A stretch of 64,000 nucleotides of DNA from Acorus gramineus (taxonomy: Eukaryota > Streptophyta > Magnoliopsida > Acorales > Acoraceae): contig CM060849.1 of the NCBI GenBank assembly GCA_030737835.1, forward strand, positions 16,706,334 through 16,770,333. The letters are read 5' to 3'. Shown here one piece after another: positions 20,701 through 32,354 of this stretch. Position 1 is the stretch's first letter. Each line of letters opens with the position of its first letter. The translations under genes were made by a program, and so were the position numbers. Under the pieces are notes generated by a model. It did not search any database. It had not been told where the DNA came from and worked only from the letters and a program-made list of their open reading frames with translations.

Positions 20701-23700
20701 GGGATGCATAAATTGATGGACCGTGGGAGATTGTCAAAACATTTGGGGATACATAATTCAGTTTCAGATGTAGCACACACTTTTTCTATTCAGTAAAATA
20801 AAGTATTGTGTACTGAGAAACAATGGTGTTTGCAGAAACACCAGCGTTTAGTAATGGATTATTATTATTATTATTTATTCTTTTTGTGGCTGTGACTTTG
20901 GATAAGTGGTACCATAACAAAGCTCAATTGAATTTAAAAAACAAATGAAAGAAAATAAGAAAATTTGGATAAATAAAATATTTTATTTTATCAACTTTTA
21001 TAGTGTTTATGCTTGTAATGAAAAATAATAAATTATTTTACATCACTTTCTCTTAGGTTCTCACTTACGGGGTCAAGGAAGGGAAAAAATTCTCTCTTTT
21101 CTTAATAAGACAAAATTAGGGCAAGAAAAATGACTGAATTTTTTTTATATTCCTTCACACAAATACTAATTTTTTGAATAGTTAAGGAAAATATTTTCAC
21201 TTTCCCTCACTTTCTCTAAACACAACCTCAAAAGAAAAATGTTTATAATCTTTAGTGAGTGCAACTAATAATATATATGTGACTGTAAAATGAGTTTAGT
21301 GCAACAGTATATAACACAAATGCGGTAAAAAATAACACCATTATTCTAAGAAATGTGGTTAAAAATAGTTCTATTGGTGAAATAGGATTTAAAAAAAAAA
21401 TGATAGACATCCAATCCTAATTTTATTAAAGAAAAGTGAATATTACAAAACAAAGCTAAACAATGAATGAAAAAGAAAATTATTCAAGGTACACAAATCT
21501 GAAGTGGAAATGGATGTTTTTTTGGTTTACTTGATGAGAGTGGAATAGCGAGAAGAAAATACATGTTATGCTCAGTATTTTTTTTTGGCCTTTTCTCAAC
21601 CCACACTTATTTTGATTTTCCTTGAAATATATATATGATTAATGAAATATATTATGCTATAGGAATGAAGGACATACTTGTATGAATTGTGTATATATAT
21701 ATACATATTTATATTTTTTATAGTAATTCCAAGGGGAGGAGAATTGGTTTATCTAATGAAATACATATTTTAAAAAATATAATACGCATAATCTAATGAA
21801 TTAAATACATGATTTTTTATATTCTTCATAATCTAATATATACTATTAGGTTAGAAAAAACAGTGAAAACCCACAAAAGAGACTCCAGATATTACTGAGT
21901 GCATGTTCAACATAAATCAACACAAAACACCAGTGGTGATCACACAATGAAACTCACAATCAAATCTGGTTAAAAAGTTTCCAATGTGAAGAGCTTCCCT
22001 CCCTGTAGACAAGCTTATTAAAAATGGAATTACTTTTCAGAGCTCACCATCAATGGAAGTACGAAAAGGGCGCTCATGTCAGAAAACCCAGGAGTAGAAC
22101 GAGAAGTTGCTGTTGTCACTATTGCTGCGGTTGATATAGCTGTTCATGAGCTGTTACATTGGTACATGATCAACATTTGTTAGAATTATAAACATAAAAT
22201 CGTGAATCAAGGTCTCTGTTACACTCAGGTCATTTTTACAGTCCTATATACCTCATTAGTTGTCTAACACGGTATATATCTCCCTAGACCTTAGGTGAGG
22301 TATTTAACTCATTATGTATATTTTTTATTAAAACATATAACTCATTAGTCAAGGTTTATTATATTTAAAAAATTAAAATATGTGAAGATTGTCCATGCAT
22401 AAGATTGTATTTAGGATTATCCCTAGACTCTCTAACATTATCATTTTTGAAATGATATGTTGGTGATACATTGCTAATCAAGATATTAAATCCACCAAAA
22501 GGAAAGTTTTTGGGGGCATCATGTGATCAAACATGTCGAATGTCAATGGATGTTGTGTATTCACCAAAATTCATATAATATATTATTTGGAGTGAAGTTT
22601 TGGGTATAACAAAATTCATAATATATGTCAATGTAAATCCAGGTATAACAAATTAAAATTCATAATATATGTTAATGTAAATCCAGGTGACAGATATAGT
22701 ACAAATACAATGAGGGAAATGATCTGCATTCCTAGCTAGTCTATCAGACTTGGTTGCTCGAATTAAAAAAACTGTCAACATTGGATTCAATCAAGGTTGA
22801 ATATTCAAGAACGAGTAAGTCTTTAGTTTGAAACTAAATACATGTGGAGACTAGAGATGGAAGACTGAATCCAGCTAAACATAACAATTAAAAAAATTGT
22901 GCATAACATGAAATTTTATAATGAGCCTACATATTGGAAGGCGCATTGAATGTTGCAATATTCGTCCCTAACAGCTACAATCATCTTAGAGGGTCGACGC
23001 AAGCTAGGAATTTAGTGAGCGCCCCATGATCCAATTCAACATAGGTCCATGAAGGTTCGACATAAATTGGGGCTTTATAACTTCCATATAAAAAAATCAA
23101 ATTGTCTGATATTTTTTTGTAGGTAAGTGTTCTTCAACAAGGGTATTTTAAGGGATATCTCTGTCAACCTTCAAGTGATTCGGTATTATAATCTAATATT
23201 AGTTTTTGGTATTTGTGTGATTGGAAGAACATACAAATGACGATATTTCTATGGAGAGAGAGAGAGAGCTGTGGAGAGATCCCCAAGAAAACCCTAGAAA
23301 AATATAAAGAAAAGAGAGGAAGAATGTAAATGGTGCCCCTGTTTGCACCCCTGCATGCCCTTTAATTTACAAGTTCATTTAATATAAAGATGGAAAAATC
23401 AATTCTGTATCCGATGGGAAATTATTAAATTATTTTTTTAGGTTAATAGAATATCTAAATTTATTTTTGGGTCCTCATACTCTATTGTATATTATTTATG
23501 GGTTTTTCCATATATCGAAATACTATTGTTATATTTTTATTTTTACCTATATTTCTTCACCGTTTGTGTACACTATTAAACTATCTGTGTACATTGTTAA
23601 GCTGTTAATTTATTTTGTTGATGGGTTTTGTATATTGTTTATTTTTTTATTATGAATATCAAGATATTGTAATATGATGAAATATTATTATGTTTTTAGG

Positions 23701-24609
23701 ATTGATTGTGGTATGTTCTTCAACAAATTTGGTGCTTGTGGAGGAAATGTCTAGTTGTATGTGTGGATGGGGGAGAGGAGGCACAAAGAAAATGTGAAGA
23801 CGGGAGGCAAAATTAAAAAAAAAAAAAAATTCAAACATAATTCATTGAATGGAAGGACCCAAAATAATACCCCAGATGACCTAAGAATCTAAAAAGAAGC
23901 ATAGATATTCCAAAGGACCAGACGCCTAACATATTTAAATGGGTTTTTATTTTGATTTGCACACACCCTAGGGAGCGGGGTTAAACCTTCAATAGTTGTA
24001 AATTTTTTAAAGACTTTTACATCAATCCTTAAAGAATAGTAAAATAAACATTCATCAATAAAGAATTGTAAAATAAATAAAAAATGAAATAAAAATAAAA
24101 GAGAACTAACTATCATAATAAAACAATTGATTGCAGTTCGATTCATAGGTTGTGTAATTAGATTTATATATAAGTTGTGTAGTTCGATACTAATCGAAAA
24201 AGTTCTGATGGGATCCGGACTTTTCTTCATGGCATCTAATTGATGGCCTAATTAACAGGCGTAGGTCTAGACTGTCTAGTTGATCAGATGGGGAACTTCT
24301 TCAGCAAAATTCGGCTATTCATAAAGAAAGAAAGAAAATATATAGAGACGGTGAAAAAGCTTCTGACGGAGATAACATTATACGACAAGTAATGGCAGGC
24401 AACTTAGCAGGGTGATACCAAGCTATGACGGTACCAAAAAAGATTGATCGCGATTCAGTCCATGTACCCTTCTCTTCTTTTTTCATTCTTCTTTCGTACA
24501 TATTTTTTTAAAACATAGATGAGTAATCATTTGTTAAGTAGAATGTTCAATTAAAATTTTAAGTGATGCAATTAATTTGTGTTTCTCCTTCACATGCGTC
24601 TATTATTTA
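20701..24609. other. intergenic, no recognised gene
   Basis: AT-rich sequence. A piece at about 22080-22150 is less AT-rich; its minus strand reads SYINRSNSDNSNFSFYSWVF before a stop, which could be the tail of some protein but matches nothing I can name. Short (TA)n and (GA)n runs occur near 21690 and 23258. The rest shows no structure. Confidence 0.4.
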
Positions 24610-24614
24610 TTTAT

Positions 24615-25022
24615 GGGTAAAATGCATCTACACCCCCTGAAGAAATTTATGAAACCTGCAAAAACATCATTTATATTTTAAAAATATGCACTTGCGCCCT
24701 CTATTGTATACTTCCAATGAAATAGGAAAATCGATAACATAAAATTAATACCATTTTATCACTCAAAATATTATTTTTATATTTCTCATCTATACATTTG
24801 AAGTAACTAAAAACATTATTACATCTCAAATTAATTATCTATATATCTTAATTAATATAAATCATTATAACATTTCAATCAACTATATTAATTTTTATGT
24901 TATTATTTGAATCTTATTAATATGTGATTTATTAATAGTGGGTGTAAGTCCATATTTTTAAAATACAAGATGTATTTTTGCTGGTTTTGTAAATTTGAGG
25001 GGGTCAAAAATGTATTTTACCC
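24615..25022. mobile_element. MITE with inverted ends and 5-bp target duplication
   Basis: The left end gggtaaaatgcatctacacc is inverted at the right end as ggtcaaaaatgtattttaccc. The similarity runs further inward (gaaatttatgaaacctgcaaaaac against gctggttttgtaaatttgag). Direct repeats tttat flank it (24610-24614 and 25023-25027). The core is AT-rich and noncoding. Confidence 0.75.
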
Positions 25023-25365
25023 TTTATGGCTTTAATTTATTTAATTATCATAGCTAGAACATACTAATCATCAAAATATCCACTGTTCAAAAGACTCTCT
25101 TCATGCATCTAGTTAGGCAGCATCTAAAAAAAAATGCAATCACATCTCATAATGCTTTCTTTTTTAAAATACTTGACTTCATACAAACTTTGGACATGCC
25201 AGCGCTCACTTAACTAGACACTATATACTGTCCTGGATAGAATTGCAGCCACATTTCACCAGTTTTTTTTTTTTACTGAAAATTTTCTTCCAATTCCCTA
25301 CATTTCTGAAGAACCTTTACTCAACTGCTCCATACATGACTCCCTGCTAGAGTTCATTTTGATGC

Positions 25366-27034
25366 TCACCATATAGGTGAAATCTTTACAAGCGTATTGT
25401 ATTCGAAGTTCCACCTGCAAATCCGGCTACAGAACCTCCGGCGCACGCCCTCCTCCCTCCAGTACCTCGCCGGATACCCTTCCCTGCTCACCACCTCTCC
25501 GCATCCCACGTCCGAGCACTGTCTCCTCCGGATCATGAAACTCCGCCTCACGTTCATCTTCCCGAAGACGTATGCAACCCTCTCTCTGCATGCCTCGACC
25601 AGGCGATCACCTGATTCCAGTTGGTTCAACAGCTGCATTGCGTGTTGCCTCGACGAGGATGCGCGGAATAACGTTATCCCCATCGCGTACTTCGAGGCTG
25701 GGTGGCCGTTCCCCGCCGCCCTCTTCAGATGCCACAGGCCGAGCACGTCTCTCAATGCATAAAATTTTTCCTGTTAGGAGAAATTAAGATGAGTTGTTTC
25801 AAATGCATGTATTTGATAACAATAAAATAGATAGATAGATAAATAAATTTTAATACAAATTAGGGTATAGTATAACAAATCCAAGTTTACCAAAATTGGA
25901 TAAAGCACAGACAGTTGATTTTTGTTCTTATAAGTGAAAGAATAAATTCTCAAGGCGCAGTGTCAGATAATCGCAATTGAGAAAAGAAAGAAATGAAGCC
26001 CGTGACCTGGTTATTCAGATTTATTCAGATGATTCTCTGTTTCAATTGAAGTTTTGGAAACCTTTTTTTTTTTATTTTTCTTTTTAAAATAATTCTGTGG
26101 AGGTCCTTTTGGAAAGTTGAAATCATGTTTTCATAAGAAAATGTCGTGTCATGTTATTGGTAACTTATTAGTTACAAAAACAACATCTCTCTCAAATTAA
26201 GAATCACATGTGTTTAATTAAAATTATTTTGTCTCACTAATTATTCTTGTTAGTTGGTAATATAAAGTCCTAAGACAAATTTACGTACCCCTAAACATAT
26301 TGTCTCAAAAAAAGAACACCAACTTAAAGCACTAAAAATTTTAAGATATCCTCTCATCAATGATCAAAGAAAACCTGATTAATTGCATTTAAAAGCAGGA
26401 CAATAAAAAAAAAACCTTAATATAATTATCTATATTGGCATGATATTAAATTCTTTTAACAGCACCAAAGATGGATTATCCACACCTAATAAATCATGGC
26501 ATAACACAACACGAACAAATCATCATCTCTTATACATATTTTCATGTAGAGCCAAAAAAAAAAAGAGAAAACTTGTATGATCTCACCATGCCAAGTATAA
26601 AATCAGCCTCATCGTTTCCCGCCAAAGAACAACGTCGTAGGAAGCCGACGCGCATCTCCTCCGACCACCAGTTCTTGCTCCACGTCTCCTCCAATGACAC
26701 GCACCGTCTGATCATTACGTCTTTCGACGCTTCATAGAATTCCTTGCACCTGAAACAAAAACCCAATCGTGAATCCAAAGCTTTTCAAACCCTCTCAAAC
26801 AATGTCTTTCAAAAACTGAATTTGAAATACTCTTTTCAAGAAAATAAAGAGAGAAGCTAACGAAAGCCTGAAGTTGTCAAGATCTTCGAGAGGCGCCGAC
26901 GACGTCGAGACGAGGCGGACCGCCACCTCGATGAGGAGGTCCATTGGAAGCGCTTCGACGATCGGTTTCTTGCAGCCGTTCCTCCTCCTCCTCGGTCTCT
27001 GACGGACACTGGTTCGAGAAGATTTGGACACCAT
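25366..27034 (-). CDS. F-box protein with C-terminal zinc-knuckle-like Cys cluster (At1g67623/At2g35280-like)
   Basis: Three exons on the minus strand, 27034-26862, 26749-26587 and 25770-25366, join in frame to 246 residues. The N-terminus is basic (RQRPRRRRNGCKK). The F-box spans about residues 25-68, from IVEALPMDLLIEVAVRLVST through DNFRLSCKEFYEAS. A WWSEEMRVGFLRRC block follows. Then comes a Sel1-like stretch, HLKRAAGNGHPASKYAMGI (about 126-144). The C-terminal Cys pairs are C197/C202 and C226/C230, a MYND-like or zinc-knuckle arrangement. Such proteins are expected to recruit a substrate to an SCF (SKP1-CUL1) ubiquitin ligase; the substrate is unknown. Exons are GC-rich. A TATA box lies about 50 bp upstream of the start codon. 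Confidence 0.85.
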
Positions 27035-27080
27035 GTCTGTTGATTGTGTCGTGTGTGTGTGTTTTGCAATGGTTGTGTTG

Positions 27081-27088
27081 TTTATATA
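27081..27088 (-). promoter_or_regulatory. TATA box of the F-box gene
   Basis: The minus strand reads catatataaac here, giving tatataaa about 47 bp upstream of the ATG at 27034. This implies a very short 5' leader. Confidence 0.55.
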
Positions 27089-30000
27089 TGTATGATATTT
27101 GATTAGGATTTGATCAATGTCCCATGCAAGATATCATTTAAGATTTTAGTGTCTGACACGGAGAGAATATCACATGAATTTTTAAAGTTTTTGTACTTAG
27201 TTTGCCATATATGGTGAGTTCAAATTAAATAAGATGCCTTTGTGGGGATCATTAAGGCTTGATATGCAATTATTTCCAATTAAAAAAAAATTAATTAGAA
27301 ACCTAATATAGTAATACATATTTAGATGGTTTGGGGAAATTAATGAGAAGTCATTTTCCAAGACAGAATATTAAAGTTTTAAAAATAACAATTAAGAGCC
27401 AAAAAAAAGTTTCTATTTTAATTAAGAGGGGGCCTCCAACCACAAAATTTGATCAATTTGGTGATCCGCACCAATCACAAGAGAACATGCCATCACTTTT
27501 ATAATTGTTGTTGAAGTTTATTTTGTTATTTAATTAAAGCCTTTAAAATCTATCGTCAAAGGGATTTTGCAAGTTTTAATTTTACAAAATCAATTTAGGA
27601 TACTCATTTCCAAACAAGCATTTATCAAATATTTCTGATCATCAAATAAAAAATTTAATTAGTTTGGTGATTCACCATTTAAAAGAGAACATGCAACATA
27701 TTTTGAGTAAAAATACTATCATTTGATTTGTCCACATCAGCTTAGGTCAAAAAATTTGGGTTTTAATTATTAAAAACCAATACAATAAATTTTATGAAAT
27801 GGATGGTTGATAGAAACTTTTATGTAATAGATTATTTTAGTTAATTTTAAGCCCACCACCACAAGCCTACGAGGTTTTTTTTTTTCTTCAATATTATTAG
27901 CATGCTTATAACAAGGCTTGATCCCATGCCTCTTCTAGAGGGGAGGATATTCAAAGGCCCTGGGCCCTGTGAACCATTGACAAACCATTACGCAGGTTGT
28001 ACAAATGATTCATATTGTGCGCTCATTGTGTTTTTGTAAATATCTCTAAAGAGAGGGTAGTTATTAGTTATTTGTGAGTGTTTTTTTTTTTGTCTTTTGA
28101 TAATGAACAGTTGACAAAATGCTTGTGCTGCATATAATATATATGAGATGATGATGATGAGATGCATGTTTAGGGTTTGGCGGATGTAGGAATCGGCAAC
28201 GGCCACGGCCGTCCCGACCCGCGAAAATAGGCTCAGATCCCAGTCTTGGGCCTAGGCCCACGGGCTAACCCAGGGAAAAATTATTAGACCCAGGCCTGCC
28301 AGGTCTGGCCCGGGTTTCGGACCAGGGGTGGGCTAAAGCCCAATTTATTTAAAAAAAATTATAAATATGTCACGGTAGGGTTGCGGAGTGGGCGTCTTAA
28401 TTGTTGTGTGTGGGGGAGGGGCGCATATTGAATTTGTAGTTACATAGAAAATACCACGGGCACTTACGTGAATATAAGATCTTATAGGAAATTCTTTAGA
28501 AAATGCTTACATAAGTGGCTCATGGTCCATAAGCTTACAAGACAAAGATCATAAAAAAAACTTATAATAACAGGGTTGAGGAGTCCTCTTTTTCCCTATC
28601 CTAGCTATTACAGAACACAGGATAATTAACTTAGATATTTTAAGAACAACACTCTTGGGATGCCCTTCTTTAATGCCATGACACTAAGACTTTTATGGTC
28701 TTTCTTCTCCTATGAATTTCAGAGACCTTAAGGTCCAATGTCATTTCGCTCTAATTGAATCTTTGTCTTTTGAGTGGAGGTGTTAATTTTTATTTTTTGT
28801 CATTTTACTTTAGTGGAGTATCTTTTGAATGTCACTTCTTGTTTTTTACTTGGTGCTTTATCTTTTTACTTTAGTGGAGTATATTCTGGATGTCACTTTC
28901 TGTTTTTTACTTTATTCTATTGGAGAATGATTCTTTTTACTTTTATTTGAGTGGAATGTCTTTTGGATGAAATCCATGTGTCATCTTGTTTTTGATAGAG
29001 CATACCTGTGAATGAATGTCCATATGTGCTTGTGTCTTCTATGCTCATAAATGATAGAGTTGCTTTTTGAGTGGATTTGGGGTAAGGAAGTCATGTCATC
29101 ACTTTTATGATAGGTCAACATCATATTGGATCAAAAAATTGTTTAAGTTATTTGTTAGTAGATCATTTGATTTAATCAAAACTCATGAAATCTATCATCA
29201 AAGAGATCATTGGATACTTGATTTCAAACAAGTATTTTTAAAAGATTAATGATCTTGTGATAAAAAAAATTCAATTAGTTTGGTGATCCACAAATCAAAA
29301 GAGGACATGTCATCCTAACATATTTTTTTTTAGATAAAAATGTTATTTTTGAAAAAATTCGATGATGGAACAAAATTTTTATTTGATGATTCAAACTAAT
29401 CATAAGATAACAAGTCATTCTATCACTTTTTATTAAGAATGCTATCAATTTTGTTATTGATCAACATTAACTTGGGTCATAAAATTAATTAAATTTTTAT
29501 TATTATTTTATCATTTCTCTTTTAAAATATGATTTCAAACAGGCTCTAACATGATGATTTGGAGTCACCTGGTGTCATGCCAGTTGGCTTCTGGAAAATG
29601 TGTTATGGTCCTGTGGAACTAGTGGGAGGTGAAAATGTGCTCCTCCTTTAATGGGCTGAACTCAAGGACGGTCCGGGCTTAGTTTGGGTCCATGAAGAGA
29701 CGACGATGGTGAAAGAGACAACAAGAGTGGATCAATTTGGTTGATGTTTGTCTGGACTGAACCTGATGTAAATCAGACTGCCTACGTACCATTTTTGAGA
29801 GATCAAGTCACACGTAATTCTTTTTTTGACGAGAATCTCCGACGAAGAAACTCAATCTCCATTAAAATGAGATTTCAAGCTTGGGTCTCGGGTTTTCTTT
29901 TTTGGAGAAGAAGAAGAAGTCTCTCCCCTGATGAAGGAGATACCCTCCTATTTATAGTGGGGGGTGTGCTTATTTCCATAGAAGTGTGAGCATATCATGG

Positions 30001-30200
30001 CTTAACCTGAGATAGTATTGTGTTTATGATCCAATATCATGGGCCATGGTGATATGACATTTTAAATGGATGTTAAGGTGTGACACATTTAGGCTTTTAC
30101 AGAACTCATTTCCATGAAAATAATAATTTCCGATTAGATAGACTTCTCATTATTGCAATTAGAGCAATGAAATTTATTCTAATATGGTTCAACTGCTTTC
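27089..30200. other. intergenic, repeat-derived
   Basis: No gene recognised. 28190-28335 is a GC-rich patch with repeated gggcc and ggccc motifs (cttgggcctaggcccacggg), resembling subterminal DNA of a decayed MITE. 28775-28970 repeats the phrase ctttttactttagtggagtat three times with changes. The rest is AT-rich. Confidence 0.45.
29560..30075 (+). mobile_element. possible LTR-retrotransposon LTR fragment
   Basis: The phrase cagactgcctacgtacc followed by gatcaagtcacacgtaattc resembles a block often seen in plant LTRs (…ctgcctacgtaccc…gtagttc). It is followed by ctatttatagtgg. No internal retroelement genes and no second LTR were found, so it would be a solo or broken copy. Confidence 0.35.
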
Positions 30201-30690
30201 TTATGACAATACCGGCACCCCATGTAATCTTTCAATATGCGCAATACATGCTCTTCCATAATGCATGAAGCCCTGACACAAAGCACATAAAGAAAGAAAT
30301 ATGATGTATAATAATGTAAATGAGAAATATCATATGATTCATATCATAATGTCAATTGGTAGCTCATCTCTACCTCTTCAGATTGTATTGCTTCAATTAA
30401 TCTTGGAACATGTTGGGACTGTATGAAACTGTGAGCACCTTGCCATATGTCAAAAAATCTTGGATTTCTAAATTGTTCCAAAGCATCCATGTTTTCAATT
30501 GTCTTGCACATGATTTAAAATTTGCATTATTTTTTTCATGATAATATCGTGTTACAATCACGGTGCATTATGTAAGAAAAGCAATCTGTTTATAAAATCT
30601 TGTAATTTTGGGAGCTGTAGATCAATGAGAATTGTTGAAAATGTGGTTGTTGACAAAGAAACACCTGCAATGGTTGGGTAAAAGAAATTT
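30201..30690 (-). pseudogene. unidentified multi-exon gene relic
   Basis: On the minus strand an open block at about 30510-30374 reads NMDALEQFRNPRFFDIWQGA, then HSFIQSQHVPRLIEAIQSEE, and ends at a donor (gtagag). It joins in frame to 30272-30201, which follows tttgtgtcag and reads GFMHYGRACIAHIERLHGVP before a stop. A third possible block, about 30680-30580, reads VSLSTTTFSTILIDLQLPKL. The upstream acceptor of the middle block is unclear and no start codon was found. The peptide looks like real protein, but I do not recognise the family. It could be a transposon-captured fragment or the 3' end of a decayed gene. Confidence 0.35.
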
Positions 30691-31432
30691 ATTGTGTCAA
30701 AATAATGATAGCGGATAAATTATATGATAATAGACCTACAAATAAGGTTTATGCCATTAAATGAGCTTGTTTTCGCTTTGAGAATAGCTAAAATGGGATA
30801 ATGATCTGGTATTTTTAATAGAAGACTGCCCTCTTCTATTGCTAACTTTCTCTATGAAGATAAATTAGTACGCCTTAACCTAAAAAGAAATATTGCTACG
30901 ACCATTGGTGATGAAATCAAAGAAAGCCTGATAAGAAAGGAAAGAATGAAAGCATCATCACGAGATGAACACAAGCTCCCACAGACTAAAATGAGGACAA
31001 AAGGAGGGAACTTTCAGACCTGTTAAAAAAATTGGGATTTATGGAAGATTAAGAGATGGGTTCTTCATAAAAAATGATTTACAGAGATGTAACTTTCAGA
31101 TCTATTATAAAATAAATACATATTCAGAGATGGGCCATTATAGAATCAAATTATTTAATATAAAAGAAGGGAATATGAGATGGGTTTATGAAAAAAAAAT
31201 AATTTCCATTTTGTTCAGATGGGTCATCAAAAATTTGAGATTTTAGTGTAAACCATGTAAGAAAAAAAAAATTAATTCATGGAAGAACAAAAAAAAAATA
31301 GAGACCGTGATATTTAAGAGGGAAATATGAGATGGGTTTATGAAAAAATCAAATTGTAACCATTTTGTTCAGACGGGTCATCAAAAATTTGAGATTCTAG
31401 TGTAAACCATTAAGAAAAAAATTGATTTTAAT

Positions 31433-31677
31433 TCATGGAAGAACAAAAAAATCAGAGACTGAGAGAGGGACCTCTTCTTTCTTCTGTTCAGGCTTTAGTT
31501 TCTTCTCCTTCTCAACCTTCTTAGGCTCCTTCGGTTTGGGCTTCCGAAGCGGCGTCAGAAGCTCAACTTTCCTCCCACTCTTCTTCTGCACCCTCTCCAC
31601 CACCTTCAATGGATCCGCATCTTTTCCTTTCACCACCACCTTACGTGTCTTGCAATCCATCTTCACATCCTCCACTC
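31433..31677 (-). pseudogene. heavy-metal-associated isoprenylated plant protein (HIPP) fragment
   Basis: After an acceptor (atgtttag) at 31678, the minus strand encodes GVEDVKMDCKTRKVVVKGKD, then DADPLKVVERVQKKSGRKVE, and a Lys/Glu/Pro-rich linker. This is the second half of an HMA domain (beta-alpha-beta metal-binding fold) plus the linker of two-HMA HIPPs. The first half with the metal-binding MxCxxC motif, the second HMA domain and the C-terminal isoprenylation CaaX box are all missing, and the frame stops at 31433. I searched 31700-32140 for the 5' exon and found none. Probably a pseudogene fragment. Confidence 0.6.
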
Positions 31678-31699
31678 CTAAACATAAAAGAAACCCAAC

Positions 31700-32140
31700 C
31701 AATGAATCACCTCATAAAACACAAATCACAACAAAAACATCACAAAAAACAGAGACCTGTCTGACCTGGGAACCCTCCGACCCGGGAGCTGGTGACGGTG
31801 GTTCTCATGGCTTCGATCAAGCTCTTCGTCGGCTGCGTCTTCCTCTTCAGGTATCTTCCTCTTCACCGGCTGCGTCTTTGTGTGGCGTAGGTTGTCAAGG
31901 CTGAGGCAGAGCAAGGTTATTGAGGACTCTCGTGGTGAAGGAACCGGAGGAGGTGAAGGTCGACAAAGGGAGAAGGTCATCATCTTCTTTGGAACATTTT
32001 TCTATAGAACGCAGACCTGCACAGGCGGAGGTCGACGAAGGAAAGAAGAGGATTTCACAATGGTTTTGGGGAAGCTGTATTGGTGGAGATTTTGTCACAA
32101 ATCACTGATTTTTTGTCCTTATCGTTACACTTTATAAGAG
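31700..32140. other. GC-rich stretch next to the HIPP fragment
   Basis: Overlapping ORFs occur on both strands (31726-31983 minus, 31880-32137 plus), but none shows a known motif. A short duplication is visible: aggtatcttcctcttcaccggctgcgtc follows gctgcgtcttcctcttcagg. This could be the eroded 5' region of the HIPP copy. Confidence 0.3.
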
Positions 32141-32354
32141 TGTGTAGAAAATCAAATTGAATGGAGAAATCCTACCAAAAATTCCTCTACAAAGACAATA
32201 TAGAACTTTTTAAATTATCTGATGTCACCAATTAAAGTACAAACAACACTACATTATATCTGATATTACTTAAACTGGTACAACAAAAAAGACACCGAGT
32301 GAAGAATTGTTCTCGTTTGATATGGATTTTAAAGGGAGACCAGACAAAAAGAAT

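Noticed and set aside
22080..22150. Possible protein tail on the minus strand (SYINRSNSDNSNFSFYSWVF)
   Set aside because: Too short and isolated to assign; no start, splice site or second motif found.
31726..32137. Overlapping ORFs next to the HIPP fragment as its missing first exon
   Set aside because: No MxCxxC metal-binding motif in any minus frame and no donor with the required phase.
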